NCBI GenBank assembly: GCA_903922605.1
Contig: CAIXUG010000061.1
Span: forward strand, 1-64,000
DNA: 64,000 nucleotides
Direction: 5' to 3'
Source: an uncultured Verrucomicrobiota bacterium
GTDB taxonomy: Bacteria > Verrucomicrobiota > Verrucomicrobiia > Limisphaerales > UBA9464
Shown: one piece after another, positions 32,570 through 40,869 of the stretch
Layout: the number at the start of each line of letters is the position of its first letter
Position numbering within the stretch: the stretch's first letter is position 1
Position numbers and translations under genes: made by a program
The notes under the pieces: model-generated
Seen by the model: the letters and a program-made list of their open reading frames with translations, nothing else
The model's database searches: none
What the model was told of the DNA's origin: nothing

Positions 32570-33688
32570 GTGACGGACCACCCGGCCAAAACCCGGTTTC
32601 CCCAACTGGATGGCATCCGGGGCCTGGCCATTCTGATGGTCCTTTGCTGGCACTATTTCAACTCGCAGATCAACTTCGATGGGCCGGTGCCGCAGTGGGT
32701 GAAAATCGCGGCGCATGGGTCTTCGCTCTTCTGGTCGGGGGTGGACCTGTTCTTCGTCCTGAGCGGTTTTCTGATCACGGGAATCCTGTTGGACGAGCTG
32801 AAGGCAAAAAACTTTCTGACCGTTTTTTACATCCGGAGGGCGGCCCGGATTTTGCCGCTGTACTTCCTCGTCCTCGGAGCCGCCGCAATCTGTGTGGCGC
32901 TCGTCGGCAACAACCCCCGATTTGCCGCCCACTTCGCCCGGTTTCCACCCGCGTGGAGTTTTCTGACCTTCACGCAAAACATCATGATGGCGAGGCAGGG
33001 CCAGTTTGCCGGACGGTTTCTCGGCATGACCTGGTCGCTGGCGGTGGAGGAGCAGTTCTACCTGTTCTGGCCCTGGGTCGTGCTCCTCTTCGCCCGAAGC
33101 CGGCGGGCGCTGTTCGCCCTCACCCTCTTGCTCTGCCTGCTCGCCCCCTGCCTGCGCTCTCAGGTCTCCAGCTTTACCGCATTCGTGAACACCCCGTTCC
33201 GCATGGACTCGCTGCTGTTCGGGGCCATCGCCGCCATCGTTTTCCGCAATCCCGTGATGCTGGGCTTTCTCCAGGCGCGCCGGACACTCTTCTACCTGGC
33301 CTTCGCCGGTTTGACCCCGCTGGTGGCCCTGCTGCTGTATCGCAGCGGCTCGCTGGGCGTATGGAACCACTTCGTCCTGGGCGCCCTCTTCGGCTGCATG
33401 CTGCTCTACAGCCTCCTGTTTTCGGAAAGCGCCCTCGCCAAAGGGTTTTCGATGGGATGGCTGCGGTGGGTCGGCTCCGTATCCTACGCCATTTACATGT
33501 TCCATGAACCCATCAGCGGCTCCTTGAACACGATCCTGCTGGGGCCCCGATTCTCGATCGTCACCCTTCCCGGCCTGGCGGTCACCCTGCTGAGCCTGGT
33601 CCTTACTTTCGTCGCGGCGACGCTGTCCGGGCGCTATTTCGAAGCCTATTTTTTACGGCTTGGGAAGCGGTTCAAGTACGTCTTCTGA
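32570..33688 (+). CDS. Membrane acyltransferase, acyltransferase-3 family (OafA-like)
   Basis: About 372 residues from GTG 32570 (another GTG at 32543 adds nine). The first helix carries the family hallmark RFPQLDGIRGLAILMVLCWHYF with the conserved R and H, followed by GVDLFFVLSGFLITGIL and FYIRRAARILPLY, all signatures of OafA/NodX-type O-acyltransferases. Eight to ten hydrophobic helices follow, ending with YAIYMFHEPI. These enzymes O-acetylate or acylate surface polysaccharides, lipids or antibiotics. No signal or SGNH domain is attached. The substrate is unknown. It is transcribed in the same direction as the methyltransferase 224 bases upstream. Confidence 0.85.
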   Translation: MTDHPAKTRFPQLDGIRGLAILMVLCWHYFNSQINFDGPVPQWVKIAAHGSSLFWSGVDLFFVLSGFLITGILLDELKAKNFLTVFYIRRAARILPLYFLVLGAAAICVALVGNNPRFAAHFARFPPAWSFLTFTQNIMMARQGQFAGRFLGMTWSLAVEEQFYLFWPWVVLLFARSRRALFALTLLLCLLAPCLRSQVSSFTAFVNTPFRMDSLLFGAIAAIVFRNPVMLGFLQARRTLFYLAFAGLTPLVALLLYRSGSLGVWNHFVLGALFGCMLLYSLLFSESALAKGFSMGWLRWVGSVSYAIYMFHEPISGSLNTILLGPRFSIVTLPGLAVTLLSLVLTFVAATLSGRYFEAYFLRLGKRFKYVF

Positions 33689-33877
33689 ACTTCCGCCGGG
33701 CAGGTGTTCCGGGCCGAAGGCATTCCCGCAGGCCGCACCGAATCCAACGCCATTGGAGACGGCCAACCCCACTGCCTCGCCGGCTCCTTGTCGTTCCCTG
33801 TAAGTTTTACCCGCATCGTCCGACTTGTCGGATACACGGCGTCACGTATTGTACCGGAGCGCCGAAACAGAAAGCCT

Positions 33878-34999
33878 ATGCAACAGTCCAAAATTGCCGG
33901 TTTCGCCGCCGCCCTGCTACTGGCGGCCGGCCTCATTGCGGTAACCTACGGCACCGGCCGTGCGCCCGCCGGCGAACCGGCCACAATTCCCCCAGCAAGC
34001 ACCATGAGCGATTTCAAGAAACCCGACCCGACGGAGCTGAAGAAGAAGCTCACCGCGCAACAGTTTGCCGTCACCCAGCAGTGCGGCACCGAGCCCCCGT
34101 TCCGCAATGCCTATTGGGATAACCACGAACCGGGCCTTTACGTGGACGTGGTCTCGGGCGAACCGCTGTTCAGCTCGCTCGACAAGTTCGACTCGGGCAC
34201 GGGCTGGCCCAGTTTCACGCGCACCGCAACCACCAACGGCGTGGTCGAAAAGGCGGACCGCGAGTTCGGCATGGTGCGGACGGAGGTGCGGTCGAAGCTG
34301 GGGGATTCGCACCTCGGCCACCTGTTTGACGACGGCCCGGCGCCGACCGGGCAGCGCTATTGCATCAACTCCGCGTCACTGCGCTTCGTCCCCCTCGCGA
34401 AGATGCAGGCGGAAGGGTTTGGCGCGTATCTCGGCCCGTTCGTGAAGGCGGGCCTGATCAAGGCCGACGCCGCCACCGCCGCCACCGCTGCACCGGCGAC
34501 TACGGCGACGGCGAAACGTGAGACCGCGATTCTGGCCGGTGGGTGCTTCTGGGGCGTGGAGGAGATTCTGCGGAAGATTCCGGGCGTGCTCGAGACGTCG
34601 GTGGGCTACACCGGCGGCACCACGAAGAACCCGAGCTACGAGGAAGTCTGCACCGGACGCACCGGCCACGCCGAGGGCCTGCAAATCGTCTTTGATCCGT
34701 CGAAACTCAGTTACGAGGAGCTGCTGAAGGTTTTCTTCCGCATGCATGACCCGACGACACGGAACCGCCAGCATAACGATGTGGGCACGCAGTACCGGTC
34801 GGCCATCTTCTACACCAGCGACGAGCAGCGGCAGACCGCCGAGCGCGTGGTCGCGCAGACCGACAAGTCCGGCCGGTTCAAGCGCCCCATCGTGACCGAG
34901 ATCACCAAGGCGTCAGAATTTTATCCCGCGGAGGATTACCACCAGAAGTACCTCATCAAAAATCCGGGCGGCTACAATTGCCACGTGCTGCTGGACTGA
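33878..34999 (+). CDS. Secreted MsrB-MsrA fusion, methionine sulfoxide reductase
   Basis: This 373-residue protein reduces both diastereomers of methionine sulfoxide. It has an N-terminal signal or anchor helix (about 6-24, followed by Ala/Pro-rich linker), an MsrB domain (about 45-190; [15 protein letters not shown] and catalytic Cys162 in [11 protein letters not shown]) and an MsrA domain (about 213-370; Cys223 in [48 protein letters not shown]). The order B-A is the reverse of the more common A-B. The MsrB part lacks the zinc-binding CxxC pairs. Start 33878 gives the signal peptide; the open frame from 33704 adds 58 non-conserved residues. It protects exported proteins from oxidation. Confidence 0.9.
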   Translation: MQQSKIAGFAAALLLAAGLIAVTYGTGRAPAGEPATIPPASTMSDFKKPDPTELKKKLTAQQFAVTQQCGTEPPFRNAYWDNHEPGLYVDVVSGEPLFSSLDKFDSGTGWPSFTRTATTNGVVEKADREFGMVRTEVRSKLGDSHLGHLFDDGPAPTGQRYCINSASLRFVPLAKMQAEGFGAYLGPFVKAGLIKADAATAATAAPATTATAKRETAILAGGCFWGVEEILRKIPGVLETSVGYTGGTTKNPSYEEVCTGRTGHAEGLQIVFDPSKLSYEELLKVFFRMHDPTTRNRQHNDVGTQYRSAIFYTSDEQRQTAERVVAQTDKSGRFKRPIVTEITKASEFYPAEDYHQKYLIKNPGGYNCHVLLD

Positions 35000-35019
35000 G
35001 CCAGGCGCGGAAATTGGAC

Positions 35020-35068
35020 TGAGGGCGGGCGTGGTCGTGCAAAAAATGTGACGGCCCGCCCGCCCTCA
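35020..35068. repeat. Strong stem-loop between msrBA and the OYE gene
   Basis: TGAGGGCGGGC (35020-35030) and GCCCGCCCTCA (35058-35068) form a perfect 11-bp stem with a 27-base loop containing AAAAAA. It lies 21 bases after the msrBA stop. It has no T-tract, so it is not a classic terminator; it may be a palindromic repeat or an mRNA-end stabiliser. Confidence 0.6.
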
Positions 35069-35148
35069 ACTATTTCATCCACGACGATCGCGTAGCGCGA
35101 ATCCGTACGCGCATTCGTCACTCTGTAGACCGTGCATTCCCAACGCCC

Positions 35149-36228
35149 ATGAGCCAGCCCGCACACCTCTTTTCACCCCTGACCGTCCGGTCCGTCACGC
35201 TTCGCAACCGCATCGGCGTTTCACCGATGTGCCAGTATTCGTCCGAGGACGGCCTCGCCAACGATTGGCATTTCGTCCACCTCGGCTCCCGGGCCGTGGG
35301 CGGAGCCGGGCTGGTCATTGCCGAAGCCACCGCCGTTTCACCCGAGGGCCGCATCACGCCCGGTTGCGCCGGGCTGTGGGCGGAAAAGCACATCGAGCCG
35401 CTCGCCCGCATCAACCGCTTCATCAAGGAGCATGGGGCGGTGCCGGGCATTCAGATCGCCCACGCCGGCCGCAAGTCCTCTGCCGCACTGCCGTGGAATG
35501 GTGGCGCCAGCCTCAGCGATGAAGCGGGCGGTTGGACAACCTTCGCTCCCAGCGCGGTGGCCTTCGGCGGCGAGCTGCCCAAGGTGCCGCACGCGCTGAC
35601 CGAAGACGGCATCGCGCGCGTGCAACAGGACTTTGTCAGCACCACCCGGCGGGCGCTGGCCGCCGGCTATGAATGGCTCGAACTGCACTTTGCCCACGGC
35701 TATCTCGCCCACGAATTCCTTTCCCCGCTCGCCAACCAACGCACGGACCGTTACGGCGGCAGCTTCGAAAACCGGACCCGCTTCGCCGTGGAAACGGCCC
35801 GCGCCGTCCGCGCAGCCTGGCCCGATCACCTGCCCCTGGCAGCCCGGCTCTCCTGCACTGACTGGGTGCCGGGCGGTTGGGATATCGAGCAGAGTGTCGA
35901 GTTGTCGCGCCTGCTCAAGACCGCGGGCGTGGACCTGATCGATTGCAGCTCCGGCGCGCTCGTGCCGGACGCCAAGATTCCGGTCGCACCCGGCTTTCAG
36001 GTGCCCTTCGCCGAACGCATCCGGCGCGAAGCTGGCGTGGCCACTGCGGCCGTGGGCCTCATCACCGAGCCCGCCCAGGCCGACGCCATCGTGCGGCAGG
36101 GACAGGCCGACCTGGTGCTGCTCGCGCGGCAATTCCTGCGTGATCCCTACTGGCCGCGTCATGCCGCGCGCGCCTTGGGTAACGCCGCCGCGGTGACGCC
36201 TCCGGCACAGTATGGACGGGGTTGGTAA
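35149..36228 (+). CDS. namA: NADPH dehydrogenase of the Old Yellow Enzyme family (YqjM/NamA-like)
   Basis: The 359-residue product is an FMN-dependent TIM-barrel ene-reductase of the YqjM class, reducing activated C=C bonds of enals, enones and similar electrophiles. Visible features are the start LFSPLTVRSVTLRNRIGVSPMCQYSSEDG (Cys of SPMCQY, the redox-tuning Cys of this class), IQIAHAGRKSS (catalytic HxGR), HFAHGYLAHEFLSPLANQRTDRYGGSFENR and late AVGLITEPAQAD. Start ATG 35149 is well placed. It follows the MsrBA fusion in the same direction, so both belong to the oxidative or electrophile-stress group of this window, though a stem-loop separates them. NamA is a family-based symbol. Confidence 0.88.
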   Translation: MSQPAHLFSPLTVRSVTLRNRIGVSPMCQYSSEDGLANDWHFVHLGSRAVGGAGLVIAEATAVSPEGRITPGCAGLWAEKHIEPLARINRFIKEHGAVPGIQIAHAGRKSSAALPWNGGASLSDEAGGWTTFAPSAVAFGGELPKVPHALTEDGIARVQQDFVSTTRRALAAGYEWLELHFAHGYLAHEFLSPLANQRTDRYGGSFENRTRFAVETARAVRAAWPDHLPLAARLSCTDWVPGGWDIEQSVELSRLLKTAGVDLIDCSSGALVPDAKIPVAPGFQVPFAERIRREAGVATAAVGLITEPAQADAIVRQGQADLVLLARQFLRDPYWPRHAARALGNAAAVTPPAQYGRGW

Positions 36229-36283
36229 ATTCGCCCTCCTCTTCTGGCCACGCGATGGATGGGACACCGTAAGAGTGATGCGC

Positions 36284-38497
36284 TCAGTGTGGTGCGGCGG
36301 AATCTGGATTGGATGGCAGTTGGGAAATCCATTCGGCAAGAGCCGTGACCGCAGAGCTGTCCACCACGTTGCGGGGATGCTGGAACTGGCCAGCGGCGTG
36401 CCAATTCGACCATCCCACGAGGGCCCGCCACCACCCTGCCGGTGGCAGTGGGAACAGTTCGCATCAAGATAGGAGCGCACCCGCGTCTCCAGGCTGGCGG
36501 TACGATTGGTCACCGAAACCAGGTGGGCGTAACCGGCAATGTCAGCCTCGTTGAGTGGGGGGGAAAGAGCCCGATGTGATTCCAGGCCCGGAGCTGGTTA
36601 TCAGTGACTCCGTTCGTATAGACATTGTCACAGTTGCTCTGGGTTGTTTTCACCTCGAGCACACCGTGAGCGACCATGGAATGGCAGAGGAGACATTCGC
36701 CGCGGCTCGGATAATGCCAGGTCTGCACATGGAAACCACTGGCCGTCCGGATGACGATTTCCTCGTCCAGCTTGTTGGTAAGCAGTTCGGCATCGGTGTT
36801 ATCCGGCTTCCACTTGTAGGTCGCCCCAAAGACCGTGCCATTCGTGCCACATACCAGCAGTCGTGTCTCCAGACGACGAGGCGGTGTCGCCGGATTGGTC
36901 TCGTCCACCGCCAGTTCGAAGTGCTTCACCCAAACACTGCCAACCGGAAAGCTCCACTCGCCGGTCGGACTGAAATGGATAGCCGTGTGGGTGGGAATGG
37001 ACATCCACCGGCTCTTCATCGCGTTGTCCGACCAGAGTGGCGAATTGACCATGTAAGGGATAAGCGCCGGGGATGGGGTGAGAGTGGCAGTGTCGGTGAA
37101 GGCACCCGTCTGCGAGCGCAGGGGCGGAAAATCACGTGAGGGCGGTGGGGGCCGGTGTGTTTTAGCCGGTAAATCTGTCCGCCCTGGCTGCTCATCTGGC
37201 AGAGATAGATCTCCTTCGCGGCGTCGGTGCCAAACGAGGACAGGCCGACGTAACCGGCGCCGGCACTGGGTCCGGAACCTTCCGGCATGAAGCAGAGCAG
37301 TCGCTTGGACACGGGCACGGCAGTTTCGTCGAGCACCCAGACTGCGCGTTGCACGTTGTCGCCGAAAATATAACGCCCACCCAGCTCCGCCGCGAATTCC
37401 CGCCCACGATACACGTAGCCGCCGATGACGGCCTGCCCCTCATCACGCCCATAATCAAGGAGGGGCCGCCGGCTCACTCCGACGAAGGGGGCGGTGAGGT
37501 CACCATAGAGACCTTCGATTCGGTTCCACTGGAAATTGAGGCCGGGCGTATCCGTCGGTTCAATCACATCGATTTCCTCCCGCGAAACGTCGCCGACATC
37601 GCCGATAAAGATGCGGCCGCTTTCCGCATCCAACGTCATGCGATGGGGACTGCGCAGCCCCAATGCGTAAAACTCCTCCAGCACTCCGGCGTGGCCGACG
37701 AAAGGATTGCCATTGGGAATGTAGTAGTTTGCGGTCTTGCCGTTGACCGGTTGCCGGGGAATCGGATGGCTGATGCTGCCTCCGCGCTGATCGACATCGA
37801 TGCGAAAGACGCCGGAGAGCAGGTTCTGGTTGATGATCTGGGTCGGGCCACGCTCGTCATCCCCATCCGTCCAATACAAAAAGCCGTTCTCCGGATGGAA
37901 GAAAAGCCCGCCTCCATTGTGCCACACACTGTCGGTGGTCTGGTCCACCAGCACCAGTTCGGAGTCCGGGACCGCCACTCCGGAGGCGTCGAGGGTGAAG
38001 CGGGAAAGCCGATCATGGTACTTGCCCGGTACGTGTTCCGGCGGGCGGTTGGTTGGGCTGCCTGCCACCGTACCCGGCGCCACCCAGGTGTAGTAAGCGA
38101 ATACGAAGTGGTTCGTGTCGAATCCCGGATGGAATGCCAACCCGAGCAGACCCGAATCATCCCACCCCTGACAGTGATCCGCGATATCCAGGATCAGCGT
38201 CTTGTGGGATGCGGTGGGATTGTTCTCAAACGACCATACGCGGCCTTCTCGCTCCCAGACCACCGATTTGCTGGTACCCGGCACAACGGTGAATCCCACG
38301 GCATTCGTGAAGCGCAGGTTCGGAAAGGCCGGTACCGCCGACCAGTCTCCCGGGAACACGGGGGCAGTCGATGGCAGGGCTCCGTCCAGGAATGCCTCCA
38401 CAACCGGACGCCGGGTCAGTCCGTAAGGCGTATCGGCGGCCATTGGAGCAGGCGCCAGAGCGAAAAGCGTCACGCCGAGGCCAAAAAATTTCTTCAT
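36284..38497 (-). pseudogene. Frameshifted PQQ-type sugar dehydrogenase propeller fused to c-type cytochrome (SO2930-like group)
   Basis: The minus-strand gene starts at 38497 (MKKFFGLGVTLFALAPAPMA, signal peptide). It encodes a six-bladed glucose/sorbosone-dehydrogenase-like propeller (NGGGLFFHPENGFLYWTDGDD, LGLRSPHRMTLD, IFIGDVGDVSREEIDVI, GGYVYRG) and then a cytochrome-c-like part with two haem motifs, CLLCH and CSHCH. The frame breaks three times: near 37147-37151, 36557-36563 and about 36373-36376. Each break can be repaired by adding one C to a C-run on the coding strand (G-run on plus). The restored text reads PPLRSQTGAFTDTATL, then PPLNEADIAGYAHLV, then NVVDSSAVTALAEWISQLP, ending at 36284. 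The C-terminal part also looks shortened. A genuine pseudogene is likelier than sequencing error because other long genes here are intact, but reads should be checked. Confidence 0.8.
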
Positions 38498-38659
38498 AAT
38501 GAACGGTCCCACCCAACGGCCTAGCTGGTGCCGTTCCAAGGCCATTTGCACTACTATTCACTTTGCCTTCCTTGGAAGACCTGACCTGTGAAAGGCGGTC
38601 GGGCACCGCTCGGATTGATTCCGATTGTCCTCTGAAATGGCTTGGCTAGGCTTGTGCCC

Positions 38660-39394
38660 ATGCAACGCCCTCTATTCTCCGCCTTATTGTCTCTTGCCGC
38701 ATCCGCTGCCCTGCTCCTTCAGGCGGCCGACAGCCCGGCCCCCAATACCCTCACCGCCAAGGAAACCGCGGCCGGCTGGAAGCTGCTCTTCGACGGCACG
38801 ACCTTCAGCGGCTGGCACAACTTCAAGAAGGAAGGGGTCCAACCGGGCTGGCAGATCAAGGACGGCACCCTGGCCTGCATCGATCCGCATCACGCGGGTG
38901 ATCTCGTCACGCCGGACGATTTCACCTGGTTCGAGCTGCAGCTCGATTACAACATCTCCGAGGGCGGCAACAGTGGCATCATGTTCCATGTGACCGAGGA
39001 CGGCGGTTCTGCGTGGCAGACCGGCCCGGAATTCCAGCTCGAGGACAATGCCAAGGCCGCCGATCCGCAACGTTGCGGCTGGCTCTACGCGCTCTACCAG
39101 CCCCCGATTGACCCCAAGACGGGCAAGACCCTTGATGCCACCAAGCCGGCTGGCGAATGGAACCACGTCCGCCTGATCATCAGCCCGACCAAGTGCGAGC
39201 ACATCATCAACGGGGTGTCGTACTTCACCTATGTGCTGGGCAGCGAGGACTTCAATGCACGAGTTGCAAAAAGCAAGTTCGCCACGATGCCGAAGTTCGC
39301 CAAGACCGGTCACGGTCACATTGCGCTGCAGGGTGACCACGGCCAGGTGTCCTTCCGGAACATCAAGATCCGCGCGCTGCCGGCGGCCAAGTAA
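38660..39394 (+). CDS. DUF1080 (3-keto-disaccharide hydrolase-like) secreted protein
   Basis: The 244-residue product starts at 38660 with a signal peptide (hydrophobic Leu/Ala core, cleavage near LLLQAAD). The mature domain is the concanavalin-like DUF1080: GWKLLFDGTTFSGWHNFK, DGTLACIDPHHAGDLVT, FELQLDYNISEGGNSGIMF, WQTGPEFQLEDN, AGEWNHVRLIISPTKCEHIINGV and GHIALQGDHGQVSFRNIKIR at the end. Family members in Verrucomicrobia, Planctomycetes and Bacteroidetes cleave or bind 3-keto-glucosides. The motif set looks complete. A clear terminator follows at 39413. It is divergent from the decayed PQQ/cytochrome gene. Confidence 0.88.
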   Translation: MQRPLFSALLSLAASAALLLQAADSPAPNTLTAKETAAGWKLLFDGTTFSGWHNFKKEGVQPGWQIKDGTLACIDPHHAGDLVTPDDFTWFELQLDYNISEGGNSGIMFHVTEDGGSAWQTGPEFQLEDNAKAADPQRCGWLYALYQPPIDPKTGKTLDATKPAGEWNHVRLIISPTKCEHIINGVSYFTYVLGSEDFNARVAKSKFATMPKFAKTGHGHIALQGDHGQVSFRNIKIRALPAAK

Positions 39395-39412
39395 TCCGCC
39401 ACGAGAACTAAG

Positions 39413-39450
39413 CCGGGAAGCTGGAATCATCCGCTTCCCGGTTTTGGTTT
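39413..39450 (+). terminator. Intrinsic terminator after the DUF1080 gene
   Basis: CCGGGAAGC (39413-39421) pairs with GCTTCCCGG (39433-39441) around an 11-base loop and is followed by TTTTGGTTT. It lies 18 bases beyond the stop at 39394, on the same strand. Confidence 0.8.
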
Positions 39451-39465
39451 CTAACGGCCCTTACC

Positions 39466-40053
39466 TCAGCGCAGGCGGACCACGATCTCGGTGAATCCGG
39501 CGGCGTGGCCCAGGGCATACAGTTGGAGCTGCGTCCGTTCTGCCGCATCCTTCAGGATGCCCGAAGCGCGCGCCGCCAGGCGGATTTCCTCCAGGGCCTG
39601 GCGCCGCGCGTCCTGCTCCATCTGCTGGTCGAAATCCCGCAGGAGACCGGTTGAACGTTCGATGACCTCGGTCTTGTTTTCATCGAGATAGACGTCGAGC
39701 AAGGTTGGCTTGGGTAACGTGAGCGTGAGCGTGCCGCCGTTAATCTCGACATCCCCGGGCTTCACCTTCTGAAGATCGACACCCGCCTTGGCCACGCCGT
39801 GGGCGACCATCAGCAGGCGGTTCTGGCCGTACCATTTCACATCGTCGAGCCGGACCACCTTCTCGAACACGTACTTCACGGTAACCAGTTGGGAGAGCGC
39901 CTGGATCTGCGTCACCACCGTCGCGGTGCTGGCAATATGCGGGCGTTCCGAGGGTCCGAAAAAGCGCCCGGCGAGCAATCCCGCCGCCAGGCCCAGGCCG
40001 AGAATCAGGAGGCACAGCGCGAAAATCGCGACCAGCACAAGCCGCTGCTTCAT
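39466..40053 (-). CDS. DUF4230 membrane-anchored protein
   Basis: From ATG 40053 (MKQRLVLVAIF) the product is 195 residues. It has one N-terminal transmembrane helix (about 5-28) followed by a domain matching DUF4230: VVTQIQALSQLVTVKYVFEKVV, then GQNRLLMVAHGVAKAGVDL, LPKPTLLDVYLDENKTEVIER and a C-terminal helical stretch DARRQALEEIRLAARASGIL. Such proteins occur in many bacteria with unknown function, anchored in the membrane with the domain outside. It converges on the DUF1080 gene and is 55 bases from the PEP-CTERM gene on the same strand. Confidence 0.82.
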   Translation of the reverse strand: MKQRLVLVAIFALCLLILGLGLAAGLLAGRFFGPSERPHIASTATVVTQIQALSQLVTVKYVFEKVVRLDDVKWYGQNRLLMVAHGVAKAGVDLQKVKPGDVEINGGTLTLTLPKPTLLDVYLDENKTEVIERSTGLLRDFDQQMEQDARRQALEEIRLAARASGILKDAAERTQLQLYALGHAAGFTEIVVRLR

Positions 40054-40108
40054 GGGCGAAACCATAGCCGTCCGGGCGGCCGTGCCCAGCCTTTCGCGCC
40101 CCCGAAGC

Positions 40109-40789
40109 TCAGCGGGTTGTACGAACGCGACGGAACAAGGCCATCGCGAGGGCGGCCAGGCCGGCCGCCGCCGCCGTTACCGCCGGTTCCGGCACGGTGG
40201 TGCCGACGCCGTCGATGCTCCACCCGTTGAGCTTCGCCAGGTTCCCGCTCCCCAGGTCGGCCACCAGCAGCGTCCAGGCCCCGTTCGGGTTCGTTCCCAG
40301 CAGTCCCGCCAAGGCCGAGCCCCGCGTGTCCCCCAGCGCGTCCGCCCGCCCATCCGACTGCCATGTCCCGGTAAGCTGGCCGGACCCGTTCAGCGTGTAG
40401 CTCACCGTCTGGTACTGGTGGATGTCGTTCGCCGCCCCGTCGTTGATCGTCACGCTGAAGCCCGCATCACCGTACCCATCCCCATTGAGCGGGGTGAGGC
40501 CCGTCCGGTTGATCAGCACCGCCAACGCCCCGCTCGGGCTGCTCAACTGCACGTACAGGTCGCTGTTCCACGCCGTGTTCCCGTCGGCACTGCCGATGTC
40601 CAGCGTGATGCTCAGGTCCGTCAGCGTCAGCACCGGCGTGCTGACGGTCAGCACCCGGGCCAGGCCCGGATCGGTCGGATCATTGATCGTGTTGCCGCTA
40701 CCCAGGGTCTCGCTGACCGAGAACACGGCGGCGTGCGTGAACGGCAGAGCCAGGACGGAGGCGGCAAGAAGTGCAAAGTGGGGCTTCAT
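40109..40789 (-). CDS. PEP-CTERM-sorted protein with proprotein-convertase P-like domain
   Basis: The 226-residue product has a signal peptide (MKPHFALLAASVLALPFTHA), a beta-rich domain (about 25-195) with SADGNTAWNSDLYVQLSSPSG and GTNPNGAWTLLVADLGSG, typical of P/Homo-B-like jelly-roll domains. It ends with a PEP-CTERM sorting tag: VPEP followed by a hydrophobic helix (AVTAAAAGLAALAMALF) and basic RRVRTTR. Such tags are processed by exosortase/EpsH and anchor or release the protein at the cell surface, so an exosortase gene must exist elsewhere. It is upstream of the DUF4230 gene on the same strand. Confidence 0.85.
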   Translation of the reverse strand: MKPHFALLAASVLALPFTHAAVFSVSETLGSGNTINDPTDPGLARVLTVSTPVLTLTDLSITLDIGSADGNTAWNSDLYVQLSSPSGALAVLINRTGLTPLNGDGYGDAGFSVTINDGAANDIHQYQTVSYTLNGSGQLTGTWQSDGRADALGDTRGSALAGLLGTNPNGAWTLLVADLGSGNLAKLNGWSIDGVGTTVPEPAVTAAAAGLAALAMALFRRVRTTR

Positions 40790-40795
40790 GGCAAG

Positions 40796-40868
40796 AGTAA
40801 TCAGTGATCAGTAATCAGTGGGTCGGCATTCTCCGTTCATAACTCGCAACTCGTAACTCGTAACTTCC
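40796..40868. repeat. Two heptad arrays upstream of the PEP-CTERM gene
   Basis: AATCAGTG, ATCAGTA, ATCAGTG units occupy about 40799-40820. After a spacer, AACTCGC, AACTCGT, AACTCGT and AACTTCC occupy about 40841-40868. The reverse complement of the second array (ACGAGTT, GCGAGTT, ATGAACG, GAGAATG) lines up unit for unit with that at the end of marR (31582-31610). It fills the gap between the PEP-CTERM gene start (40789) and the next gene's end (40870). Confidence 0.75.
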
Positions 40869-40869
40869 T

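Noticed and set aside
35338-36513. 391-codon minus-strand frame starting with a CSHCH haem motif
   Set aside because: Only its first about 45 codons belong to the cytochrome end of the pseudogene; the rest is antisense to the Old Yellow Enzyme gene.
36510-37052. Separate 180-codon gene downstream of the PQQ-propeller gene
   Set aside because: Its sequence is the direct continuation of the propeller-cytochrome protein in a shifted frame, so it is part of the pseudogene.
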